Assembly (NCBI RefSeq): GCF_014639655.1
Contig: NZ_BMGB01000001.1
Span: 248,001-312,000, forward strand
Source of the DNA: Conyzicola nivalis
GTDB lineage: Bacteria; Actinomycetota; Actinomycetes; Actinomycetales; Microbacteriaceae
Length of the DNA: 64,000 nt
Direction of reading: 5' to 3'
Below, in pieces: positions 35,136-42,201 of this stretch. The position numbers and the translations under genes were made by a program. Within the stretch, counting starts at the first letter, position 1; each line of letters begins with the position of its first letter. The notes under the pieces were generated by a model that was not told the origin of the DNA, did no database searches, and worked only from the letters and a program-made list of their open reading frames with translations.

Positions 35136-36635
35136 TCAGTGCGCCAGTACCGGCTCGGCGTCTGCCGCCGGCTCGGTGTGCAGCGCGAGGCCCTGCCCGC
35201 GGCGGCGGAACAGCAGCGCGGCGATGACGGCGCCGGTCGCGAAGATGCCGGCTCCCCACCAGTAGGCGGTGTTGTAGCTCTCGATCGCGGCCCGTGCGGC
35301 CACGGCGGCCGTCGCCGGCTGGTTCGCGGCGAGGTAGTCGGTGGCCGCCGTCGCCGCGAGCGTGTTGAGCAGCGCGACTCCGATCGACCCGCCGACCTGC
35401 TGGCTCGTGTTCACCATCGCCGAGGCGACACCGGCGAACTCGCGGTCGACGCCGAGCGTCGCGGTCTGCATCGCGGCGGGCATCGTCGAACCCATGCCGA
35501 AGCCGAGGATCATCAGCGGTATCAGGATGTCGGGCACGTACTCGCTGCCGAGGTCGAGGCGTGTGAGCAGCACCATTCCCACGGCCGCGATCGTCATGCC
35601 GAACGGCACCATGACCTTCGGGCCGAAGCGGGGGAGCAGCAGGTTGGTACCCAACTGCGCGGCCACGACGAGCATGCCGATCATGGGCAGGAACGACAGT
35701 CCGGTCTGGATCGGCGTGTAGCCGAGCGACGCCTGCAGGTAGTAGGTCACGAAGAGGAAGATGCCGAACATTCCGGCACCGGCCAGCAGGACCGCGGTGT
35801 AGGCGGCCGCGCGGTTGCGGTCGAGCACGATCGACAGGGGGAGCAGCGGGTGCGCCGCGCGTCGCTGCCAGAGCACGAACGCGGTGATCAACACCACGAA
35901 GCCGGCGAGCATGCCCCAGGTGAGCGGCGAATCCCAGCCGTCGGTCTCGGCGTTGGAGAGACCGAACACGAGGCCGAAGAGGGCGCCGGACACGAAGATG
36001 GTGCCGGGGATGTCGAGCTTCGGCCGCGGCCCGGTGCGCTCGGCGTTGGTCACGAACACGATCGCACCGATCACGGCGATGATCGCGATGACGACGTTGA
36101 TGTACAGGTTCCAGCGCCAGTCGAGCTTCTCGGTGAGGAAGCCGCCGAGCAGCAGGCCGACGGCACCGCCCGCTCCGGCGATCGCGCCGAAGACGCCGAA
36201 CGCGCGGGCGCGTTCCTTGGGGATGGTGAAGGTGGTCGTGAGCACCGCGAGGGCGGTGGGGGCGAGCAGCGCCCCGAACACTCCCTGCAGCGCGCGGGCG
36301 GCGACGAGGAGGCCGAAGCTGTCGGCCGCGCCGCCGAGCGCGGAGGCTGCTGCGAAACCGATGAGGCCGATGATGAACGTGCGCTTGCGGCCGATGAGAT
36401 CGGACAGGCGTCCGCCGAGCAGCAGCAGGCTGCCGAAGGCGAGGGAGTAGGCGGTGATGATCCACTGGCGTTCGCCATTGGAGAAACCGAGGTCGGCCTG
36501 GGCGGCGGGGAGCGCGATGTTGACCACCGTGGAGTCGAGCACGACCATCAGCTGGGCGAGGCCGACGGTGATCAGCGTCCACCAGCGACGGGACGGGGCC
36601 GCGACGGGGGCGGCGACGGGAAGGGTCTGAGTCAT
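35136..36635 (-). CDS. MFS multidrug transporter, DHA2/EmrB type
   Basis: A 499-residue, 14-TM exporter. VVLDSTVVNIALPAAQ is the DHA2 signature and GRLSDLIGRKRTF the inter-helix loop. It is divergent to the TetR gene and almost certainly its target. The ATG at 36635 is used although the frame extends to 36707: the upstream part translates the operator repeats, and TATAGT lies 7 nt before this ATG, so the message is probably leaderless. The substrate is probably a drug-like compound. Confidence 0.92.
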   Translation of the reverse strand: MTQTLPVAAPVAAPSRRWWTLITVGLAQLMVVLDSTVVNIALPAAQADLGFSNGERQWIITAYSLAFGSLLLLGGRLSDLIGRKRTFIIGLIGFAAASALGGAADSFGLLVAARALQGVFGALLAPTALAVLTTTFTIPKERARAFGVFGAIAGAGGAVGLLLGGFLTEKLDWRWNLYINVVIAIIAVIGAIVFVTNAERTGPRPKLDIPGTIFVSGALFGLVFGLSNAETDGWDSPLTWGMLAGFVVLITAFVLWQRRAAHPLLPLSIVLDRNRAAAYTAVLLAGAGMFGIFLFVTYYLQASLGYTPIQTGLSFLPMIGMLVVAAQLGTNLLLPRFGPKVMVPFGMTIAAVGMVLLTRLDLGSEYVPDILIPLMILGFGMGSTMPAAMQTATLGVDREFAGVASAMVNTSQQVGGSIGVALLNTLAATAATDYLAANQPATAAVAARAAIESYNTAYWWGAGIFATGAVIAALLFRRRGQGLALHTEPAADAEPVLAH

Positions 36636-36642
36636 GAGCACG

Positions 36643-36648
36643 ACTATA
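36643..36648 (-). promoter_or_regulatory. -10 hexamer TATAGT of the MFS gene
   Basis: 7 nt before the ATG at 36635, at the edge of the 16-bp repeat array, so a bound repressor would cover it. Confidence 0.5.
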
Positions 36649-36725
36649 TACGGAACTTGACAGTTTCGGAACCAAACAGTTTCGGAATTGCCGAGTTTCG
36701 AGAACACAGAGTTCCGGAACCCTTC
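36646..36725. repeat. Five 16-bp direct repeats, candidate TetR operator array
   Basis: Units start at 36646, 36662, 36678, 36694 and 36710. Units 2-4 begin AGTTTCG, unit 5 AGTTCCGGAAC, and unit 1 (ATATACGGAAC) keeps only the CGGAAC core. The period is exactly 16 bp. Unit 5 contains the palindrome GTTCCGGAAC (36711-36720). It fills the space between divergent MFS and TetR promoters. Confidence 0.8.
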
Positions 36726-36731
36726 GTGGCC

Positions 36732-36737
36732 TACAAT
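36732..36737 (+). promoter_or_regulatory. -10 hexamer TACAAT of the tetR gene
   Basis: Good -10 with the -35 region falling in repeat unit 5; ribosome site AGGAG at 36754-36758 follows. Confidence 0.6.
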
Positions 36738-36768
36738 AGACGCACCGACAGTTAGGAGTAAAGCCGCA

Positions 36769-37389
36769 ATGACGCAGCTTCACGATCCCGAAACCAAGGC
36801 CAAGCTCGGCCGGAAGCGCGACCACACCCGCGATCCCGAGATTCTGGATGCCGCGCTGGAAGTGCTCGCGGAGACCGGGTACGACGGCATGACCATCGAC
36901 ATGGTGGCGGCCCGGGCGAAGGCGGGCAAGGCCACGCTCTACCGTCGCTGGGCCTCGAAGGGCGAGCTCGTCATCGACGCCGTGGCGTGCATGAAGCAGA
37001 TCGACCCCGACGCGATTCCCGACACGGGGACGCTGCGCGGCGACCTCGTCGCGATGATCAAGCCGCACGCACTGCACGACGCAGACAAGAAGCTGCGCAT
37101 CATGGGCGCCCTGACCTCGATGCTGGCCCGCGATCCGCAACTCGCCGACGCAGCGTATGCGGCGATCGTCGAGCCGCGCGCATCCGTCAACCGCATGCTG
37201 CTGCAGCGCGCGATCGACCGGGGCGAGATCGCGGCGGACACCGACATCGAAATGATCTCGCTCGTCAGCCAGTCGATGGCGACCTACCGAACGATCATGC
37301 TGCGCAAGCCGGTCGACCGCGAGTTCCTCATCTCGGTGATCGACGGCGTGCTCATGCCGGCGCTCGGGTTGGCCAAGCCGAAGGATTGA
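36769..37389 (+). CDS. TetR-family transcriptional regulator
   Basis: A 206-residue TetR repressor. The N-terminal HTH (about 20-70) includes ILDAALEVLAETGYDGMTIDMVAARAKAGKATLYRRWASKGEL; the C-terminal domain resembles the TetR_C_11-type ligand domain. It has its own -10 TACAAT and AGGAG ribosome site, unlike most genes here. The divergent DHA2 pump and the repeat array between them make repression of the pump and autoregulation the natural reading. It is followed by a gene-poor 344-bp stretch. Confidence 0.92.
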   Translation: MTQLHDPETKAKLGRKRDHTRDPEILDAALEVLAETGYDGMTIDMVAARAKAGKATLYRRWASKGELVIDAVACMKQIDPDAIPDTGTLRGDLVAMIKPHALHDADKKLRIMGALTSMLARDPQLADAAYAAIVEPRASVNRMLLQRAIDRGEIAADTDIEMISLVSQSMATYRTIMLRKPVDREFLISVIDGVLMPALGLAKPKD

Positions 37390-37437
37390 GCCGGTCGCCC
37401 TGCGACGACGGGTCGGAGGCGGGCACAAAGCGCGACA

Positions 37438-37623
37438 TCAGCCGACGTCGACGCGCAGGCGCACACGGTCGGCTGTGGCCAGGTCGCTGCCGAAGAACCA
37501 GTGGCCGGCCACGAACAGGTAGTTCTCCTCGCCGCTCTCCGTTTCGAGCCGGTAGAGATCGGCGCCGTTGTGATCGCTGCGGACGAACCCTGCCGCCTCG
37601 AGCCTCTGCTGCTGATCGAGACA
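37438..37623 (-). pseudogene. C-terminal gene remnant, 61 codons
   Basis: An open frame with protein-like content (GFVRSDHNGADLYRLETESG, then VAGHWFFGSDLA) that ends in TGA at 37438 but has a TAA directly upstream (37624-37626) and no ATG; the only GTG is internal. It looks like the 3' part of a decayed or truncated gene. I do not recognise the family. A frameshift in the assembly is an alternative. It lies in the 344-bp gap (37390-37733) with the tandem repeats; I see nothing else there. Confidence 0.5.
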
Positions 37624-37668
37624 TTATCAACTCGCCGTCCGACCGGGGGTTTCGAGTTGGTAACGGCG

Positions 37669-37741
37669 CTTCGACGGGCTCAGCGGCCGTGGTGGGCTCA
37701 TCGGCCGTGGTGGGCTCAGCGGCCGTGGTCGGTTCAGCGAT
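37669..37741. repeat. 18-bp tandem repeats grown from the dispersed GGCTCAG repeat
   Basis: CTTCGACGGGCTCAG (37669-37683) runs into three 18-bp units, GGGCTCAGCGGCCGTGGT, at 37676, 37694 (one change) and 37712, plus a partial fourth at 37730 that supplies the stop codon of the LLM gene. Confidence 0.8.
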
Positions 37742-38771
37742 CCGCGGCGAGAGCCTCGCGCACGCGTGGCGCCACCTCGGTCGCGAACAGCCGGATCGAC
37801 TCGAGCACCAGCTCCTGCGGCACGCCCGACCAGTCCATCTGCAGGCCGACCCTGTCCATGCCCAGGTGGCCGTGCACGTAGACGATCTTCGCGGCGACCT
37901 CGTCGGGACTTCCGGCGAAGATGGCGCCGCGGCTGTCGACCATGTCCTCGTAGGTCTCCCGGGTCGGCGTGGGGAATCCGCGTTCGGCCGAGATGCGCGC
38001 CATCGATTCGATCCAGTACGGGTAGAACGCGTCTTTGGCGGTGCGCGAGTCGGCGCCGACGAATCCGGGCGCTGCGATGGCGGTGCGGAGCGTGGCCGGG
38101 TCGTGCCCGTGCTGCGCGGCCGACCGGCGGTACAGGTCGAACAGGGGAGCGAAGCGTTCGGGGTGGCCGCCGATGATCGCATAGCTCACCGGGACGCCGA
38201 GAGCGCCGGCCCGGGCGGATGATTCGGGGTTGCCGCCCGTGGCAACCCAGATGTCGAGCTTGCCCGGGTACTCCCCGTGCCTGCTGGGCCGCGGAAGGAT
38301 CTGCTGGGCCGCGAGGGGCGGGCGGAATCGGCCGCTCCAGGTGATGAACTCGTCATCGTTGAGCGCGAGCAGCAGGTCGAGCTTCTCGGCGTAGAGGGCG
38401 TCGTAGTCGTCGAGGCTCGCCCCGAAGATCGGGAACGACTCGATGAACGAGCCGCGGCCGGCGACGATTTCGGCCCGGCCGTGGCTGAGCAGGTCGATCG
38501 TGGCGAACTGCTGGAAGACGCGCACCGGGTCCTCCGTGCTGAGCACCGTCACCGCGCTGCCCAGCTTGATGCGGGAGGTGACGGTGGATGCCGCGGCGAG
38601 CACGGTGGCGGGTGCCGAGATGGAATAGTCGGGGCGGTGGTGCTCTCCGAGTCCGAAGTAGTCGAGCCCCGTGTCATCCGCGAGTTTAATTCTCTCGATC
38701 GTGTCGGCGAGGGCCTCTTCCACGCGGTCCTTATCCTGGACGTCGCCGAAGCTGTAGATTCCGAATTCCAT
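37734..38771 (-). CDS. LLM-class flavin-dependent oxidoreductase
   Basis: A 345-residue luciferase-like monooxygenase. Landmarks: MEFGIYSFGD, DYFGLGEHHRPDYSIS, AVTVLSTEDPVRVFQQFATIDLLSHGRAEIVAGRGS and GNPESSARAGALG. Such enzymes use FMNH2 or F420H2; VTVLSTEDP-type members are mostly FMN-dependent. The TGA stop lies in the 18-bp repeat tract. TACTCT lies 6 nt before the ATG. It faces the iron-regulated SIP-like gene across 69 bp. Confidence 0.9.
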   Translation of the reverse strand: MEFGIYSFGDVQDKDRVEEALADTIERIKLADDTGLDYFGLGEHHRPDYSISAPATVLAAASTVTSRIKLGSAVTVLSTEDPVRVFQQFATIDLLSHGRAEIVAGRGSFIESFPIFGASLDDYDALYAEKLDLLLALNDDEFITWSGRFRPPLAAQQILPRPSRHGEYPGKLDIWVATGGNPESSARAGALGVPVSYAIIGGHPERFAPLFDLYRRSAAQHGHDPATLRTAIAAPGFVGADSRTAKDAFYPYWIESMARISAERGFPTPTRETYEDMVDSRGAIFAGSPDEVAAKIVYVHGHLGMDRVGLQMDWSGVPQELVLESIRLFATEVAPRVREALAADR

Positions 38772-38777
38772 ACACTG

Positions 38778-38783
38778 AGAGTA
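38778..38783 (-). promoter_or_regulatory. -10 hexamer TACTCT of the LLM gene
   Basis: 6 nt before the ATG at 38771, 30 bp from the iron box on the other side of the gap. Confidence 0.45.
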
Positions 38784-38806
38784 TTCCTACAGGGGGAGCC
38801 GACCTG

Positions 38807-38834
38807 TTGGCATTAGGTAAGGCATGCCTATACT
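38807..38834 (+). promoter_or_regulatory. DtxR/IdeR iron box inside a leaderless promoter
   Basis: TTGGCA (38807-38812), 16-bp spacer, TATACT (38829-38834), 6 nt to the ATG. The 19-bp TTAGGTAAGGCATGCCTAT (38813-38831) matches the DtxR/IdeR consensus (TTAGGTTAGGCTAACCTAA) in most positions and covers the spacer and -10, so iron-loaded regulator should repress. Confidence 0.8.
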
Positions 38835-38840
38835 GAGAGC

Positions 38841-39197
38841 ATGACCTTCCTCGACGAGAACGCCGCGTCGGTCGGCTGGAACCCGGCCGCCAGCGACCGC
38901 ATCCTTCTCGCCGGCGACGAAACGTCGCTTCCCGTCATGCAGACCATCCTCGCCACGCTTCCCGCGAAGGCGCGCGGACAGGTCTTCGTCGAGGTGCAGA
39001 GCGAGACCGACATCGTCGTGATCGTCGCTCCCGGCCGCTTCGGCGTGAGCTGGCTCGTGCGCGACCGCGGTCAGGTCCTCCGCCGCTCGGTCGACGCCTG
39101 GTTGAGCGAGATGCTGCCGGTCTCTGCGTTCGACGACCACCAGGTCTACGCCTGGATCGCGCACGACGGCGCCGCCCGCACGCTCACCTCGAACTGA
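38841..39197 (+). CDS. Stand-alone siderophore-interacting protein (SIP) C-terminal domain
   Basis: A 118-residue protein that matches only the C-terminal half of ferric-siderophore reductases: RILLAGDETSLPVMQTILATLPAKARGQVFVEV, then YAWIAHDGAARTL. The FAD-binding N-terminal domain is absent. SIP proteins reduce ferric siderophores with NAD(P)H; this half normally binds the nicotinamide, so it may work with a separate flavin subunit or have another role. An iron box over its promoter supports an iron-starvation function. Leaderless. Confidence 0.85.
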   Translation: MTFLDENAASVGWNPAASDRILLAGDETSLPVMQTILATLPAKARGQVFVEVQSETDIVVIVAPGRFGVSWLVRDRGQVLRRSVDAWLSEMLPVSAFDDHQVYAWIAHDGAARTLTSN

Positions 39198-39204
39198 CGG
39201 CCCG

Positions 39205-39217
39205 TCGACAGGCTCAG
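39205..39217. repeat. Short copy of the TCGACAGGCTCAG repeat
   Basis: Lies in the convergent gap and contains the TGA stop of the GNAT gene (39214-39216, minus strand). Confidence 0.55.
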
Positions 39218-39666
39218 GCGCCGGGAACGCGGTCGTACGTCACCCACTTGGTGGCGGTCGCCATCGTGTCGTAGAGACGCCGCGCGGTGGCGTTGTTCTC
39301 GTTCGTGATCCAGCGCACCACGCTGAGCTTCTCGGCGTCGGCGATGCGGGCCACCGCGTCGATGAGCGCACGACCCACCCCCGCACCGCGCAGGTCGGGC
39401 CGGGTGAACAGGTCGTCGAGCCAGAGGCCGGTCGTGCCCGACGAGGGCCGGGCGAACCGGCGGTAGTGGGCGAGTCCGGCGAGGGTGCCGTGCTCGTCGA
39501 CGGCCACGAGCGCGTTCGTCTCGTGACCGGCGTCGCCGATCCAGGCCCACACGCGGTCGACCACGTCGGCGTCGGGTTCGAGCGCGTAGAACTCGCGGTA
39601 CGCGCTGTAGAGGTCGCGCCACTGGTCGGCGTCCGCCGGTGCGACGGCCCGCACGGTGACGCTCAC
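39214..39666 (-). CDS. GNAT-family N-acetyltransferase
   Basis: A 150-residue GNAT. TVRAVAPADADQWRDLYSAYREFY begins the fold; LDDLFTRPDLRGAGVGRALIDAVA is the acetyl-CoA loop; WITNENNATARRLYDTMA the C-terminal signature. The GTG start at 39666 overlaps the stop of the SDR gene (GTGA), so it is the last gene of a three-gene unit: HExxH protein - SDR - GNAT. The acceptor is unknown. Confidence 0.88.
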   Translation of the reverse strand: MSVTVRAVAPADADQWRDLYSAYREFYALEPDADVVDRVWAWIGDAGHETNALVAVDEHGTLAGLAHYRRFARPSSGTTGLWLDDLFTRPDLRGAGVGRALIDAVARIADAEKLSVVRWITNENNATARRLYDTMATATKWVTYDRVPGA

Positions 39667-40478
39667 GCCGTCACGCCCACGAGCTGGGCGCTCTTGATCC
39701 ACAGGCCCGCGGCCAGGTCCTGGTCATCGGCCTGGGCCCTCGTCCGACCGTAGGGCGCGAGCTGGTCGAAGTAGGTGCCGCTCGGGGCAGGAGCGGCCGT
39801 GCCAGAGGCGAGCAGCACGAGCGGTTCGGCGCCCTGCTCGACCGAGATGCCGAGGCCGCCGGGGCGCAGCCGGTAGGACAGCTTGATGAAGGTGCTGTCG
39901 GCTCCGAACCCCGTAGCGACGTAGCCGGGGTGGAACGAGTACGCGTCGAGGCCGGTGCGGGCGGTGAGTTCGCGGATGAACATGATCGTCTCGAGCTTGC
40001 TCGTGCCGTAGGCCTGCCAGCCGCCGAGCCAGGCGCGCTTCTCCCAGTCGAGGTCCTCGAGCCGCACGCGACCCGCGAGGTTCATCAGGCTCGACGTGGA
40101 CACGACGCGTGCGCCGCTCTCGAGCAACCGCGGCTGGAGCAGCCGGGTGAGCAGGTAGGGCGCGAGGTGGTTGTGCTGGAAGTTGCGTTCGTGCCCGTCG
40201 GCCGTGCGACCGCGCTCGCTCGTGAGGCCGCCCGCGTTGTTCACGAGCACGTCGATGCGGTCGTACCGCTCGAGCAGCGCCGCGGCGAGGGCGCGCACGT
40301 CGTCGAGGCGGTCGTAGTCGGCGACGAAGGCGGTGCCGCCGACGGATGCCGCGACCGAAGCAGTGCGCTCGGGGTTGCGTCCCACGACGGCGACGTCCCA
40401 GCCCTCGACGGCCAGCCGCCGTGCCGCGACGGCTCCGATGCCGCCGCTCGCGCCGGTAATAACGATCGTCTTCGTCAT
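39663..40478 (-). CDS. SDR-family oxidoreductase (retinol-dehydrogenase-like)
   Basis: A 271-residue short-chain dehydrogenase. TGASGGIG at 8-15, NNAGG near 80, Ser in VSTSSLMNLAG and YGTSK as the catalytic Tyr/Lys. The long HERNFQHNHLAPYLLTRLL segment and the C-terminal HPGYVATGFG match the RDH/WW-domain oxidoreductase-like group. The ATG at 40478 overlaps the stop of the HExxH gene and the frame upstream is a shadow of that gene. It is followed by the GNAT with a 4-bp overlap. Confidence 0.88.
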   Translation of the reverse strand: MTKTIVITGASGGIGAVAARRLAVEGWDVAVVGRNPERTASVAASVGGTAFVADYDRLDDVRALAAALLERYDRIDVLVNNAGGLTSERGRTADGHERNFQHNHLAPYLLTRLLQPRLLESGARVVSTSSLMNLAGRVRLEDLDWEKRAWLGGWQAYGTSKLETIMFIRELTARTGLDAYSFHPGYVATGFGADSTFIKLSYRLRPGGLGISVEQGAEPLVLLASGTAAPAPSGTYFDQLAPYGRTRAQADDQDLAAGLWIKSAQLVGVTA

Positions 40479-40933
40479 GCGTAGCCACCCTTGTGGAGTC
40501 CGGCCTCGATTTCGAAGCGATTGGTTCGCGCGTCGGAACCGGCGGCGATGTACAGCGGGATGAAAGCCAGCCCGTACTTCTTCCACTGTGCACGGTGAAC
40601 GGCCTCGTGCTCGAGCACGGCGCGCGAGACGGCGTTGTTTGTCAGGTAGACGGCGCCGATCGTGGTTCCGCCGCGCCCGAAGCTCCACCGCGGGCAGCGG
40701 CGGGCGACGATGACGCCGCCGGCGCCGCGGATCCGGCCGAGACTCATCGCCGTGCCCCAGACCAGACCGGCTCCGGTGGCGATCCAGAAGCCGGGTCGCG
40801 CGACGACCGGGTGCAGGATGACACGCCTGATGGCGGGTACCCGAGCCGCGGCATCCGACACCCGCCTTGTCGCACGCACGACCCAGGGCGCCCGCGCGAC
40901 CCACGGAGGGTCAACCGGTCGTGCCTCAGACAT
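40475..40933 (-). CDS. Small membrane-associated protein with HExxH motif
   Basis: A 152-residue protein of unknown function. It has one likely membrane segment (about 48-64) and a zinc-protease-like HEAVH at 109-113, within AVLEHEAVHRAQWKKYG, with acidic residues 141 and 143 as possible third ligands. Similar small proteins with an EHEAVH-RAQ-W motif are often left as hypothetical. Start ATG 40933; a GTG at 40942 is in frame but overlaps the -10. TATTGT lies 7 nt upstream. First gene of the HExxH-SDR-GNAT unit, divergent to mshA. Confidence 0.75.
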   Translation of the reverse strand: MSEARPVDPPWVARAPWVVRATRRVSDAAARVPAIRRVILHPVVARPGFWIATGAGLVWGTAMSLGRIRGAGGVIVARRCPRWSFGRGGTTIGAVYLTNNAVSRAVLEHEAVHRAQWKKYGLAFIPLYIAAGSDARTNRFEIEAGLHKGGYA

Positions 40934-40940
40934 ACTTCGC

Positions 40941-40950
40941 ACAATACAGT
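40941..40950. promoter_or_regulatory. Shared bidirectional -10 element (ACAATACAGT)
   Basis: Minus-strand TATTGT (40941-40946) and plus-strand TACAGT (40945-40950) overlap by TA, 7 and 6 nt from the two ATGs; the gap between the start codons is 23 bp, as at 11107-11129. Confidence 0.6.
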
Positions 40951-40956
40951 GGGCGT

Positions 40957-42201
40957 ATGGCTGGCGACGTGCAACGGGTGGCGATGGTGTCGATGCACAC
41001 CTCGCCCGCCGCGAACCCCGGAACCGCCGACGCGGGCGGGATGAACGTCGCGATCCTCGGACTCGCGCGCCAGCTCGCCGCGTTCGGCATCGAGGTCGAC
41101 CTGCTCACCCGGTCGAACGGCCCGGCCGCGGTGACCGAGATCGTGCCGGGAGTGACCCTGCACGAACTCGAGGCGGGCGAGCTCGGCGTCGTGTCGAAAG
41201 ACCAGCTGTCGACCGTCGCCGACGAATTCGGCGAGGCGGTGGCGCGGCTCGCCGGCAGGCAGTCACGCCCCTACGACATCGTGCACGCGCACTACTGGCT
41301 CAGCGGCATCGCGGCGCTGCCCGTGGCCATCGAGCTCGGCATCCCGTTCGTGCAGAGTTTCCATACGCTCGGCCAGATGAAACACCGGGCGATGCCGACG
41401 GGCCTGGTGCTGACCGAACCCGAGCGGCGGGTGCGGAGCGAATCGTTCCTCGCGATGCAGGCCGACGCGGTGATCGCGAGTTCGACCGCGGAGGTCGACA
41501 ACCTCATCGAGCACGTCGGGGCGCAGGTCGACAAGGTCTGGATCATGCCGCCCGGCGTCGACAGCGGGCTGTTCCGTCCGGAGACCGACGCGGGTGACGC
41601 GGTGCGGCTCGCCCTCGGGGTGGAGAGCGGCAGGCCGCTGCTGGCCGTCGTCGGCCGGGTACAGGAACTGAAGGGCCAGCGCCTCGCGGTGCGCGCGCTC
41701 GCCGAACTGCCCCAACCCCGCCCGCTGCTCGTGATCGCCGGCGAACCGACCCCCGGTTCGGAGCACTACATGGTGGCGCTGCACAAACTCGCGGTCGAAC
41801 TGGGGGTGGAGGGCGACGTGCGCTTCGTCGGCGCGCTGTCGAGGGAGGCCGTCGCCGAGCTGCTCGCCGCCGCCACCATCACGCTCGTGCCCTCGCACTC
41901 CGAGACGTTCGGGCTGGTCGCGCTCGAATCGGCGGCGAGCGGCACGCCGGTCGTCGCGCAGCGGGTCTCCGGCCTCGTCGAGTCGGTGGCGGACGGCGAG
42001 TCGGGCGTGCTCGTCGACTCCCGCGACCCCGCCGAGTGGGCGCGGGTGATCTCGGTGCTGCTCGATGACCCGCTACTCTACGAGGAGCTGTCGCTCTCTG
42101 CCCGCCAGTTCGCGGAGGGGTTCAGCTGGGCGGCGTCGACGTCGATTCTGCTGGACGTGTACGAGGGCCTCGCCCAGGGTAAGGCCCGCGGCCGAGCCTA
42201 G
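40957..42201 (+). CDS. mshA: D-inositol-3-phosphate glycosyltransferase (mycothiol biosynthesis)
   Basis: A 414-residue GT4 glycosyltransferase, the first step of mycothiol synthesis: it transfers GlcNAc from UDP-GlcNAc to inositol 3-phosphate. The N-terminal MVSMHTSPAANPGTADAGGMNV (written in part: SMHTSP...GGMNV at 12-31) is the MshA signature. The nucleotide-sugar motif is SHSETFGLVALE near residue 310. It fits with the mycothiol-linked SigR/RsrA pair in the same window. The frame upstream of 40957 is open but is a shadow of the divergent gene. Leaderless. Confidence 0.9.
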   Translation: MAGDVQRVAMVSMHTSPAANPGTADAGGMNVAILGLARQLAAFGIEVDLLTRSNGPAAVTEIVPGVTLHELEAGELGVVSKDQLSTVADEFGEAVARLAGRQSRPYDIVHAHYWLSGIAALPVAIELGIPFVQSFHTLGQMKHRAMPTGLVLTEPERRVRSESFLAMQADAVIASSTAEVDNLIEHVGAQVDKVWIMPPGVDSGLFRPETDAGDAVRLALGVESGRPLLAVVGRVQELKGQRLAVRALAELPQPRPLLVIAGEPTPGSEHYMVALHKLAVELGVEGDVRFVGALSREAVAELLAAATITLVPSHSETFGLVALESAASGTPVVAQRVSGLVESVADGESGVLVDSRDPAEWARVISVLLDDPLLYEELSLSARQFAEGFSWAASTSILLDVYEGLAQGKARGRA

